Source: Chromohalobacter beijerinckii
Lineage (GTDB): Bacteria > Pseudomonadota > Gammaproteobacteria > Pseudomonadales > Halomonadaceae
DNA: 44,066 nucleotides
Assembly (NCBI RefSeq): GCF_023061185.1
Contig: NZ_JAKGAK010000024.1
Coordinates: 1 to 44,066 of the forward strand
Direction of reading: 5' to 3'
Below are positions 32,798 through 40,819 of this stretch, piece by piece (position 1 is the stretch's first letter; every line of letters begins with the position of its first letter). A program made the translations under genes and the position numbers. A model generated the notes under the pieces. That model had not been told where the DNA came from. It saw only the letters and a list, made by a program, of their open reading frames with translations, and ran no database searches.

Positions 32798-33553
32798 GTG
32801 ATCACGAACCCAGAGACCCAACCGACCCGTGGCACCCAACTCTCGGAGCAGGTCGCACGGCAGCTGACGCACGCCATCCATACCGGCGACATGCGCCCCG
32901 GGGAGCGTTTGCCCACCGAGGCCGCGCTCGGCGAACGCTATGGCATCAGCCGTTCGGTGGTGCGCGAGGCCATTTCCATGCTGCGTAACGCCGGCCTGGT
33001 GACATCGCGTCGCGGCAGCGGCAGCTTCGTCGCCGAGGTGCCCACCGTGGCACTGCGCCTGGCGATTCCCGACCCATCGCTGCAATCGGTCATCCGTCTT
33101 CTCGAACTGCGCCGGGCCCTGGAGGTCGAGGCGGCGCGTCTGGCGGCGCAGCGCCGCACGCCGTCCCAATTGCGCCGAATCCGTAATGCCATGGCCGATA
33201 TCGACGAGGCCGTCGAAATCGGTGCCGATGGTGTCGATCAGGACATGGCCTTTCACCGCGCCATCGCCGAGGCGTCGAACAACACGCACTTCACGGCAAT
33301 CATCGACTTCTACAATCGCTTCCTGCATCACGCCATTACCGTGACGCGAACCAATGAATCGCTACGCGAAACGTTCATGGCGCAGGTCATCGAAGAGCAT
33401 CAAGCAATCGTCGATGCCATCGACCAAGGCGACGAAGACGCCGCCGCCCAGGCCGCCGCGCGCCACCTCGAGCATGCCGAGTGGCGCCTGCGACAGGCGC
33501 CGACGGATCTGCTGGAACGTCTCGAGGACACCGCAACCGACACGCCGGTCTGA
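32798..33553 (+). CDS. GntR-family regulator (FadR/FCD subfamily)
   Basis: Probable repressor of the threonate operon. Seen: 251 residues; N-terminal winged helix (LSEQVARQLTHAIHTGDM; LPTEAALGERYGISRSVVRE) and an all-helical FCD effector domain (LLELRRALEVEAARLAAQRR; metal-site pattern DMAFHRAIAEASNN and later EEHQAIVDAI). It starts with GTG 32798 after AAGGAGAAGGAA. The ltnD gene follows 59 bases on in the same direction, and an operator-like palindrome overlaps its own promoter. The inducer is presumably threonate or a pathway intermediate. Confidence 0.9.
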   Translation: MITNPETQPTRGTQLSEQVARQLTHAIHTGDMRPGERLPTEAALGERYGISRSVVREAISMLRNAGLVTSRRGSGSFVAEVPTVALRLAIPDPSLQSVIRLLELRRALEVEAARLAAQRRTPSQLRRIRNAMADIDEAVEIGADGVDQDMAFHRAIAEASNNTHFTAIIDFYNRFLHHAITVTRTNESLRETFMAQVIEEHQAIVDAIDQGDEDAAAQAAARHLEHAEWRLRQAPTDLLERLEDTATDTPV

Positions 33554-33612
33554 TCAATGGCCGTTCTGACCAACGACCGTTTCATCAAAGAACCACAGAC
33601 AAGGAACGCGAG

Positions 33613-34545
33613 ATGACACAAGCACGACGCGCGCGGGTGGGGATCATCGGCCTGGGGTCGATGGGAATGGGCATGGCGACGTCATTGGTCGATGCCGGCT
33701 TCACGACCTGGGGATGCGACCTGCGACCCGACGCCAGGCAGGCATTCGACGCGCACGGTGGCCGGGCGGTTGCCACGCCCGCCGAGATGGCCGCTCACGT
33801 CGATGTCGTCGTCAGCGTGGTCGTCAATGCCGAGCAAACCCGTGAGGTTCTGTTCGGCCCCCAGGGCATCGCCGACGGCCTGGCGTCCGGCAGCGTCATC
33901 GTCTCATGCGCTACCTGCGCGCCGGATGCCGTGGTCGCCCTGGGCGATGAGCTCTCCACCCGGGGCCTGCGCCTGCTCGACGCGCCGATTTCCGGTGGTG
34001 CCGCCAAGGCCGCGCAAGGCGCGCTGACGATCATGGCCTCGGGACCGGCCGATGTTTTCGACAGCGTCGAGGAGGTTCTCGATGCCCTCGCCGCCAAGGT
34101 CTTCCGCCTTGGCGACGCGATGGGACAGGGTTCGCAGGTCAAACTGGTCAACCAACTGTTGGCGGGGGTGCACATCGCCGCTGCCGCCGAGGCCATGGCC
34201 TATGGCATTCGCGGCGGCTGCGACCCACAGGTGCTGTATGAGGTCATCACCCAGAGTGCTGGTAATTCATGGATGTTCGAGAATCGCGTGCCGCACATTC
34301 TCGAGGACGATTACACGCCGCGCTCGGCAGTGGACATCTTCGTCAAGGATCTGGGCCTGGTCCACGACACTGCCCATCGCGACAAGTTTCCCCTGCCGCT
34401 GACCAGCCAAGCGCTCACCATGTTTACCCAAGCCTCGGCACAAGGCCATGGCGGCGACGATGACGCTGCCGTGATCAAGACGTTTCCGGGCTTCGGGTTG
34501 CCATCTCACGCGGCCAACGATGCCGACACAGGGGAGGAGGAATGA
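33613..34545 (+). CDS. ltnD: L-threonate dehydrogenase
   Basis: NAD-dependent beta-hydroxyacid dehydrogenase family member; in this context oxidises L-threonate to 2-oxo-tetronate. Seen: Rossmann motif VGIIGLGSMGMGMATSL, substrate loop DAPISGGAAKAAQGALTIM, catalytic Lys in GQGSQVKLVNQLLAGVHIA, and the C-terminal domain with DIFVKDLGLVHDTAH. 310 residues from ATG 33613 with AAGGAA upstream. Its stop overlaps the kinase start by 4 bases. Alternatives such as D-erythronate dehydrogenase or 3-hydroxyisobutyrate dehydrogenase cannot be excluded by sequence, but the presence of OtnI favours LtnD. Confidence 0.88.
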   Translation: MTQARRARVGIIGLGSMGMGMATSLVDAGFTTWGCDLRPDARQAFDAHGGRAVATPAEMAAHVDVVVSVVVNAEQTREVLFGPQGIADGLASGSVIVSCATCAPDAVVALGDELSTRGLRLLDAPISGGAAKAAQGALTIMASGPADVFDSVEEVLDALAAKVFRLGDAMGQGSQVKLVNQLLAGVHIAAAAEAMAYGIRGGCDPQVLYEVITQSAGNSWMFENRVPHILEDDYTPRSAVDIFVKDLGLVHDTAHRDKFPLPLTSQALTMFTQASAQGHGGDDDAAVIKTFPGFGLPSHAANDADTGEEE

Positions 34546-35813
34546 CGATGCCCATCATCGGATGCATTGCCGACGATTTCACCGGCGCAACGGACGTGGC
34601 GAGCATGCTGGTCAGTGCCGGCATGCGCACGCTGCAGACCATCGGCGTCCCTACAACGTCACTGGACGATGACGTCGAGGCCGTGGTCGTCGCCCTCAAG
34701 TCGCGCACCCTGCCCGCCGACGAGGCCGTATCGCAGTCTCTCGAGGCGTTGGCGTGGTTGCAGGCCCAGGGCTGCGAGCAGTTCTACTTCAAGTACTGCT
34801 CGACGTTCGACTCCACACCCGCGGGCAACATCGGGCCGGTGACCGACGCGCTGATGACGTCGCTTGGCACTGACTTCACCGTGGCCTGCCCGGCACTGCC
34901 CGCCAACCAGCGCACCGTCTACAACGGCTACCTGTTCGCGGGGGGCGTGCCGCTCAACGAAAGCGGCATGCAGGACCACCCTCTCACGCCCATGACGGAT
35001 GCCAATCTGGTGCGCGTTCTCGGCGCCCAGACGCACCAGCGGGTCGACCTGATCGACTACGCCACGCTCAGCGAGGGGGCTGAGGCCGTCGAGGCCCGCA
35101 TCCAGGCGCTGCGTTCGGCGGGCGTGGGCATCGCCATTTGCGACGCCATCGACACGCAACATTTGCATACCCTGGCGCGCGCCTGTCGTCATTTGCCCCT
35201 GGTGACCGCCGGCTCCGGCCTGGCATTGGGGCTACCCGCTAACCTGGCCGATCGGTTGCCTGCGGCGGGACAAGCCGATGCATTACCCGCCATCGCCGGT
35301 CGAGAAGCGATCTTGAGCGGCAGCTGTTCGCGCGCCACCCTGGCGCAGCTCGAACATGCCCGCGAGCACTACCCGAGCTATCACCTCGACGCCCTGGCCT
35401 TGGCCGATGATTTCGAAGGCGTCATCGCGAAGGCACTCGCGCTGGCCGAAGAGCATCTCGACCGTGGCCCGGTACTGCTGTATGCCAGTGCCTCGCCGGA
35501 AGACGTGCGACGGGCGCAGGAGGTCCTCGGCGTCGCGGAAGCGGGGGCCCTGGTCGAACGCGCCATGGCCGAGATCGCCCAGTCCCTCGTCGAGCACCAT
35601 GGCGTGCGGCGCTTGCTCGTGGCGGGAGGCGAAACCTCCGGCGCGGTGGTCAACGCGCTTGGGGTGCAAGGCTTGCGCATCGGCCCGAGCATCGATCCCG
35701 GCGTGCCCTGGACCACCACCTTTGGCACCCCGGCGCCGCTCGCCCTGACCCTCAAGTCGGGCAACTTCGGCGCCCGGGACTTCATGACCAAGGCATGGGG
35801 GATGTTGCCATGA
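34542..35813 (+). CDS. otnK: 3-Oxo-tetronate kinase OtnK (four-carbon acid sugar kinase)
   Basis: DUF1537-family kinase that phosphorylates 3-oxo-tetronate at position 4. Seen: 423 residues; N-terminal IGCIADDFTGATDVASML with the substrate-binding Asp pair, KYCSTFDSTPAGNIGPVTDAL, and a C-terminal nucleotide-binding domain with LLVAGGETSGAVVNALG and a final LKSGNFGARDFMTKA, all typical. It overlaps ltnD at its start and otnC at its end by 4 bases each, so the operon is tightly coupled. Confidence 0.93.
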   Translation: MTMPIIGCIADDFTGATDVASMLVSAGMRTLQTIGVPTTSLDDDVEAVVVALKSRTLPADEAVSQSLEALAWLQAQGCEQFYFKYCSTFDSTPAGNIGPVTDALMTSLGTDFTVACPALPANQRTVYNGYLFAGGVPLNESGMQDHPLTPMTDANLVRVLGAQTHQRVDLIDYATLSEGAEAVEARIQALRSAGVGIAICDAIDTQHLHTLARACRHLPLVTAGSGLALGLPANLADRLPAAGQADALPAIAGREAILSGSCSRATLAQLEHAREHYPSYHLDALALADDFEGVIAKALALAEEHLDRGPVLLYASASPEDVRRAQEVLGVAEAGALVERAMAEIAQSLVEHHGVRRLLVAGGETSGAVVNALGVQGLRIGPSIDPGVPWTTTFGTPAPLALTLKSGNFGARDFMTKAWGMLP

Positions 35814-36469
35814 GCCACATCAGCACCACGACCACCGAAAATCGCCTGCGCGAGGAGATCGCCGACATCGGTCGTGCCTTCCGGCTACTGGGCATGGCGC
35901 CGGGCACCTCCGGCAACATCAGCGCCAAGCTCGATGACGGCTGGCTGATGACGCCGACCAACGCCAGCCTCGGCGCCCTCGATCCCGCCGCGATTTCCAA
36001 ACTTGACTGGGACGGCAACCTGCTCGACGGCGCGCCACCGACCAAGGAATCGTTCCTGCATCGCGCCTTCTACGATCAGCGTCCCGATACCGGCGGCATC
36101 ATTCATTTGCATGCCACGCACTCGGCGGCGGTCTCGTGTCTCAACGGCCTCGATGAACGCTCCTGTCTGCCTCCCATCACACCGTATTTCGTCATGCGCG
36201 TGGGGCGTTTGCCGCTGATTCCTTACTATCGCCCCGGCGATCCCGCCCTCGGCGACGCGATACGCGAGCATGCCAAGACCCATGGCGCGGTGTTGCTGGC
36301 CAATCACGGCCCCGTGGTGGCGGGCAAAACCCTGGAAGCGGCACGCAACGCCATCGAGGAACTGGAAGAAACCGCCAAGCTGTATCTCCTGCTACGCCAG
36401 CACGACGTACGCACCCTGGGCGAAGCGGAAATCGACGAGCTTCGTCAGGCCTTCGGCGCCCACTGGTAA
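35810..36469 (+). CDS. otnC: 3-Oxo-tetronate 4-phosphate decarboxylase OtnC (class II aldolase fold)
   Basis: Zinc-dependent enzyme of the class II aldolase/adducin family that decarboxylates 3-oxo-tetronate 4-phosphate to dihydroxyacetone phosphate. Seen: 219 residues; LGMAPGTSGNISAKLDDG phosphate-binding region, TKESFLHRAFYDQRPD with catalytic Glu, zinc motif HLHATHS, and the third His in LANHGPVVAG. ATG 35810 overlaps the otnK stop; the open frame five codons upstream is not needed. Its product enters glycolysis. Confidence 0.92.
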   Translation: MSHISTTTTENRLREEIADIGRAFRLLGMAPGTSGNISAKLDDGWLMTPTNASLGALDPAAISKLDWDGNLLDGAPPTKESFLHRAFYDQRPDTGGIIHLHATHSAAVSCLNGLDERSCLPPITPYFVMRVGRLPLIPYYRPGDPALGDAIREHAKTHGAVLLANHGPVVAGKTLEAARNAIEELEETAKLYLLLRQHDVRTLGEAEIDELRQAFGAHW

Positions 36470-36493
36470 GCATTTTCTGAAAGGAGCCTCCCC

Positions 36494-37282
36494 ATGCCCC
36501 GCTTTGCCGCCAACCTGTCCATGATGTTCAACGAGGTGCCCTTCATGGAGCGCTTCGCCGCGGCCGCCGCCTGCGGCTTCGAAGGGGTCGAGTTCCTGTT
36601 TCCCTATGCGTTCGCGGCCGATGACATCGCCGCCGAGTTGAAACGTCATGGCTTGCAGCAGGCGCTGTTCAACCTGCCGCCGGGCGACTGGGACGCCGGC
36701 GAGCGCGGCATCGCCGCCCTGCCGGGGCGCGAGGCGGAGTTCCGCGAAAGCGTCGAGACTGCGATTCGTTACGCCCGGGCGCTGAACTGTCCGCGTCTGC
36801 ACGCCATGGCAGGGCTGGCACCTGAGGGTGTTTCACGGGAAACATGGCGCGCGGTGTATCTGGACAACCTGCGCCATGCCGCCCGCCGCCTCGCCGAGCA
36901 CGACCTCGAATTGCTGCTCGAGCCCATCAATACCCGCGACATGCCGGGGTACTGCCTCAATCATCAGGCCGAGGGGCACGCCATCGTGGCCGAACTGGGC
37001 GAGCCCAACGTCAAGGTGCAGATGGATTTCTACCACACCCAGATCATGGATGGAGATATCTGGACGACCTATCGGCGTCATCGCTCAGGGGTCGGCCACA
37101 TTCAGATCGCTGGCGTTCCCGAGCGTCACGAACCCGATACCGGGGAAGTGAATTATCCGTGGCTTTTCCAACAGTTGGACGCAGACGGGTTCGAGGGTTG
37201 GATCGGCTGTGAGTACAAGCCCCGTGCCGGCACGCGGGCGGGACTGGGATGGTTCGAGGCGTGGAAACGGCCAGCCGGCTAG
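36494..37282 (+). CDS. otnI: 2-Oxo-tetronate isomerase OtnI (hydroxypyruvate isomerase family)
   Basis: TIM-barrel isomerase converting 2-oxo-tetronate to 3-oxo-tetronate, supplying the OtnK substrate. Seen: 262 residues; MPRFAANLSMMFNEVPFMER at the N-terminus, catalytic and metal residues in LLLEPINTRDMPGYCLN, VQMDFYHTQI, HIQIAGVPERHEP and IGCEYKPRAGT. AAAGGAG lies before ATG 36494, 24 bases after otnC. Sequence relatives include Hyi; the operon decides for OtnI. Last gene of the threonate operon, no transporter gene being attached. Confidence 0.9.
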   Translation: MPRFAANLSMMFNEVPFMERFAAAAACGFEGVEFLFPYAFAADDIAAELKRHGLQQALFNLPPGDWDAGERGIAALPGREAEFRESVETAIRYARALNCPRLHAMAGLAPEGVSRETWRAVYLDNLRHAARRLAEHDLELLLEPINTRDMPGYCLNHQAEGHAIVAELGEPNVKVQMDFYHTQIMDGDIWTTYRRHRSGVGHIQIAGVPERHEPDTGEVNYPWLFQQLDADGFEGWIGCEYKPRAGTRAGLGWFEAWKRPAG

Positions 37283-37340
37283 AGGCCGAGACGCTGGCAG
37301 ACCCTGGCGTTTGCACATGCGCCGGGGCCCGCCAGGACAT

Positions 37341-39551
37341 TCAGAACGAATAGGTCAGGGTCGAGGTCACCCGTCGTGGTTCGCCATAGACACCGTAGGT
37401 GTCGAAATAACTGTAGTACTTCTCGTCGAACAGATTCTTCACGTTGACCTGTAGCGCCAGCTGCGGCGTGAACTGGTAACGACCGAAGACATTCGCGACC
37501 GCGTAACTGCTCTGCTCGTAATCGCGGGTTCCGCCGCCGGGCGCGGCCTGGTCGTCGATGAAGGTGTCGCTCTGCCATCTAGCGCCTCCACCGATCGTCA
37601 GCTGACGCCACTGAGGTACACGGTAGCTGGCGAAGAGATTGGCTTGAGTACGCGGGCGGTCGGTGTTGAACGAGCCTTCCGCGGACGTCGCCGTGTAGTG
37701 GGTAAAGCCGACCGTCATATCGAGATCGTCGGTCACCGCACCGGTCAGCTCGGCCTCGAAGCCTTCGCTGACCACGTCACTGACCGGGGTCGCGGTGGTG
37801 ATGAGCGAGCCGGGCGTACTGACGATATCGGCCACGTTGTCCTGCTCGAGCCGGAACACCGAGAACGAGGCGTTGAGCAATCCCTCGAACCAGGCCGCCT
37901 TGATGCCGGTCTCGTAGTTCTTGCCCACGAGGGGATCCAGATAGCCGTTGCCGCCCTCCAGGCGATAGCTCTGTGGCTGGAAAATCTCGCTATAGCTCAA
38001 GTAAGTGGACCAGACATCGTTGATGTCATAGACCAGGCCGCCATACGGGGTGATGTCGTCTTCGTCCTGCGAATGGTTGCCCAGGCCGCTCGACCAGGTG
38101 CTGCCATGCCAGTCGGTATAGCGAGCGCCGACGATCAGCGTCAGCGGATCAGCCAGCGAGAATCGCGCAACGCCATAGACCGCCTTCTGCCGCACACTGG
38201 CGCTTTCCGACTGAGAAAACGCCGGCCAATCAAGGTCGTCTGTCGCCCCGCCCCAGTTGTCGAAGTCGCCTACGTCGATAGCGGCAGACGTATAACTGTT
38301 TTCGTAATCGTTACTTTGATCGCTGTAGCTGCCTCCAACGACTAGCTCATGTTCGCGACCGAATAACTCGAAAGGACCTTTCACATAAGCGTCGGCAGAA
38401 TCCACATCACGATCGCCGCGATTCCAGCCAGTATAAAAGGCAGGCCCTTGCCCCGTTATCGGATCTGGTGACGAAAAATAGGGCTCGTAGTAGGGCGCCA
38501 TCAGGCGGGAGTCCAAATCCGTCTCTTCATGGGTCGCCGTGCCGCGCAGCTCCCAACCGTTGTCGAAGCGATGGTCGATCTGCGCGAATACTTTCTTCGA
38601 TTCGTAATCGCTGTAGGACCAGTCCGGGGCCACGCTGAACGAGCGGCTGTAATCCGTCTCGCTGCCATCGCTGTACCAGAGCGGCAATCCGCCCCAGGTC
38701 GGCGACGAGGCATGAGTGTTCTGGTAGTCGTAACCCACCGACAGGGTGGTGCGATCGGTCACGTCCGCATCGATCACCGCGTAGCCGAACTTCTCACGCT
38801 CGGCGTAGCGGTCCAGAGAGGAGTCGCTGTCGTCGTAGCCGCCGACGAACCGCGCCCGCACATTGCCGGACGGCGTCAGCGGGGTGGTGACATCGACCAC
38901 GCCGCGGCGCTGGTCCCAGCTACCCAGCGTGCCGGACACCGACCCCGTCAGCTCGCGGCTGTCGGCGTGCTTGCGCACGAAATTGACCGAGGCACCGGGG
39001 TTCCCCGCGCCCGTCATCAGGCCGTTGGCGCCGCGCACCACCTCGACCCGATCATAGATCGCCGTGTTTTGGGAGCCCTCGCCGAAGTACCAGCGACTGT
39101 CCGTGTTGAGCGTGGGAATGCCATCGTATTGATAGCTGTTGATGCGAAAGCCGCGTGAGTAGAACGACACACGGTTGCTGTCGATGCGGCTGGCGGAGAT
39201 GCCCGTGGTGTTGGTGAGGACCTCTTCGATGTCCTGTAGATCCTGATCCTCGATGCGCTGCTCGGTGACGATGCTGAGCGCCTGTGGCACCTCCTTGGGG
39301 CTCAGCTCGAAACGCGTGCCCGCCGCGGTGGTGCGGCGCGTATAGCCGACATTGTCATAGAGGTTCACGGCTGTGACCGTCACCGTATCCAGCTCAGGTG
39401 CCTCATCGGACTGTGCCCATGCCGAGGAGAAGGGAAGCACTGAGACGGTGGAGAAAAACGCGATCGGTAACGCGCGGCTGCGAAGAAAATGCGCGCGGAC
39501 TTGGCCGCACGACTGGCCCGACTCGTACGGCCGACAGGAAGGTTTGTTCAT
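37341..39551 (-). CDS. TonB-dependent siderophore receptor
   Basis: Outer-membrane receptor for a ferric siderophore of the FhuE/FpvA/FoxA type. Seen: signal peptide (basic start, hydrophobic segment ending SAWA), TonB box DTVTVTA, plug domain with SPKEVPQALSIVTEQRIEDQ (in part) and VEVVRGANGLMTGAGNPGASV, then a 22-strand barrel ending NVKNLFDEKYYS and RRVTSTLTYSF with terminal Phe. 736 residues from ATG 39551 (MNKPSCRP), which has AAGGGA upstream; the frame is open to 39632. A Fur-like box lies 87 bases upstream. The exact siderophore is unknown and no biosynthesis genes are near. Confidence 0.93.
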   Translation of the reverse strand: MNKPSCRPYESGQSCGQVRAHFLRSRALPIAFFSTVSVLPFSSAWAQSDEAPELDTVTVTAVNLYDNVGYTRRTTAAGTRFELSPKEVPQALSIVTEQRIEDQDLQDIEEVLTNTTGISASRIDSNRVSFYSRGFRINSYQYDGIPTLNTDSRWYFGEGSQNTAIYDRVEVVRGANGLMTGAGNPGASVNFVRKHADSRELTGSVSGTLGSWDQRRGVVDVTTPLTPSGNVRARFVGGYDDSDSSLDRYAEREKFGYAVIDADVTDRTTLSVGYDYQNTHASSPTWGGLPLWYSDGSETDYSRSFSVAPDWSYSDYESKKVFAQIDHRFDNGWELRGTATHEETDLDSRLMAPYYEPYFSSPDPITGQGPAFYTGWNRGDRDVDSADAYVKGPFELFGREHELVVGGSYSDQSNDYENSYTSAAIDVGDFDNWGGATDDLDWPAFSQSESASVRQKAVYGVARFSLADPLTLIVGARYTDWHGSTWSSGLGNHSQDEDDITPYGGLVYDINDVWSTYLSYSEIFQPQSYRLEGGNGYLDPLVGKNYETGIKAAWFEGLLNASFSVFRLEQDNVADIVSTPGSLITTATPVSDVVSEGFEAELTGAVTDDLDMTVGFTHYTATSAEGSFNTDRPRTQANLFASYRVPQWRQLTIGGGARWQSDTFIDDQAAPGGGTRDYEQSSYAVANVFGRYQFTPQLALQVNVKNLFDEKYYSYFDTYGVYGEPRRVTSTLTYSF

Positions 39552-39637
39552 TGTGTTCCCTTGAGGACGCGTCATGGGCGTCACTTTCATGAGGCATTTC
39601 CGAAGCGCGAAGTATGGAAACCCTCGACTCAAGAGTC

Positions 39638-39656
39638 AATGATTATGATAAATATT
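39638..39656 (-). promoter_or_regulatory. Fur-box candidate upstream of the siderophore receptor
   Basis: AATGATTATGATAAATATT agrees with the 19-base Fur consensus at 12 positions by my count, in the hexamer phase typical of Fur sites. It predicts iron repression of the receptor gene. Confidence 0.6.
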
Positions 39657-39674
39657 CGCATTGGCATCATTGGC

Positions 39675-39710
39675 GCCATCGATGCTGAAGACGCCATCGA
39701 TGCTGAAAAT
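39675..39710. repeat. 18-nt tandem duplication
   Basis: Two adjacent 18-base units begin GCCATCGATGCTGAA and differ only in their last three bases (GAC versus AAT). They lie in the gap between the receptor promoter and the 3' end of the RIO kinase gene. No function seen. Confidence 0.7.
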
Positions 39711-39732
39711 GGTGCTTGCGGCAGTCGAGACC

Positions 39733-40593
39733 TCAGTCGTCGTCCTCAAGATCGTCACGCTCGCGTTCGCGGCGCTCCTCGGCTTCCTCGCGGGCATCGT
39801 CGATCACCGCCATCAGCTCCATCACGTCGACGTCGAGGGTATCAGGCTCGAAGTGTCCGGTGAGCGGGCTATCCGGGTGCAGCTCACCAGCTTCATAGAG
39901 CGCCCAGATCTCCTTGCCATAGTCGGTATTCAGTAGCGCCGGCTCGAAGCGCCCGAACCAGGCACGCATGTTGTCGACGTCGCGCACCAGCAGCATCGGC
40001 GCGCTGTTGTTGCCCGCCGCGTCGACCGCCTGGGGCAGGTCGATGATCACCGGGCCCTCACGGTCGACCAGCACGTTGAATTCGGAAAGGTCGCCATGCA
40101 CCAGCCCGGCGCACAACATGCGCACCACATCGGCGATCACCCGATCGTGATAATCGCGCGCCTGTTCCGGGCTCAGCGCCACCTCACCAAGTCGGGGGGC
40201 AACATCGCCCTCGCCGTCGCCGATCAGGTCCATCAGCAGCACGCCGTCGACGAAGCCATGCGGCCGAGGCACGCGCACCCCCGCCGCCTCCAGCCGGTAC
40301 AGGGCATCCACCTCGGCGCTGAGCCAGGCCGCTTCCTGTTCCTTCTGACCGTAGCGGGTCTTCTTGGCCATCGCCCGGGCACGCCGGCTGTTACGCTCCT
40401 TGCGACCCTCCTGATACTGAACGGCCTGCTTGAAGCTGCGTTGACTGGCTTCCTTGAATACCTTGGCGCAACGCCGCTCGGCGCCACAGCGCACCACGTA
40501 GACCTGGGCTTCCTTGCCGCTCATCAACTGGCTGACGACCTCGTCGATCAAACCGTCGTCGACCAAGGGCTGGAGTCGTTTGGGTACTTTCAT
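39733..40593 (-). CDS. RIO-type serine protein kinase
   Basis: Atypical protein kinase of the RIO1 family found in many Proteobacteria (PA4780-like). Seen: 286 residues; GKEAQVYVVRCG as the nucleotide loop, KVFKEASQRSFKQ with the ATP-binding Lys, catalytic loop VHGDLSEFNVLVD with Asp and Asn, metal-binding IIDLPQAV, and a C-terminal acidic tail rich in Glu/Arg/Asp (EEAEERRERERDDLEDDD). AAGGTGAT lies directly before ATG 40593. Substrates unknown; in gammaproteobacteria these kinases have been linked to ribosome or RNA-related functions, and it lies near the helicase dbpA, without being co-transcribed in an obvious way. Confidence 0.88.
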   Translation of the reverse strand: MKVPKRLQPLVDDGLIDEVVSQLMSGKEAQVYVVRCGAERRCAKVFKEASQRSFKQAVQYQEGRKERNSRRARAMAKKTRYGQKEQEAAWLSAEVDALYRLEAAGVRVPRPHGFVDGVLLMDLIGDGEGDVAPRLGEVALSPEQARDYHDRVIADVVRMLCAGLVHGDLSEFNVLVDREGPVIIDLPQAVDAAGNNSAPMLLVRDVDNMRAWFGRFEPALLNTDYGKEIWALYEAGELHPDSPLTGHFEPDTLDVDVMELMAVIDDAREEAEERRERERDDLEDDD

Positions 40594-40687
40594 ATCACCT
40601 TATATATGGTATGGGCCAATAATCGGCAAAGCATCGCATGGTCATCCATCAATGCAAGCGCCAGAAAAGCAGTCTAGGGAGGAAACG

Positions 40688-40813
40688 CTGACAAATAGTC
40701 GAGCGGGATAAAGCGCAAGGCGCACGGAGCACAGGAGCCGGAGCCTATGGGGTATAGGTGAGGATTCCGCGCACCGCGCAACGCAGCGATTTGCCCGCGC
40801 AGGCATTTGTCAG
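40688..40813. repeat. 126-bp palindromic intergenic element with inverted ends
   Basis: The segment begins CTGACAAAT (40688-40696) and ends ATTTGTCAG (40805-40813), a perfect 9-bp inverted pair. Behind it the two arms continue to match imperfectly (for example GCGGG at both ends, and GCGCAAGGCGCAC opposite GCGCGGTGCGCGG after folding). It holds no ORF and fills the gap between the RIO kinase and dbpA. I read it as a MITE- or REP-like element; only one copy is in this window. Confidence 0.6.
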
Positions 40814-40819
40814 GATATC

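Noticed and set aside
37303-37336. Terminator between otnI and the siderophore receptor (CCTGGCG/CGCCAGG)
   Set aside because: The 7-bp stem would have a 20-base loop and no T-tract; too weak to list.
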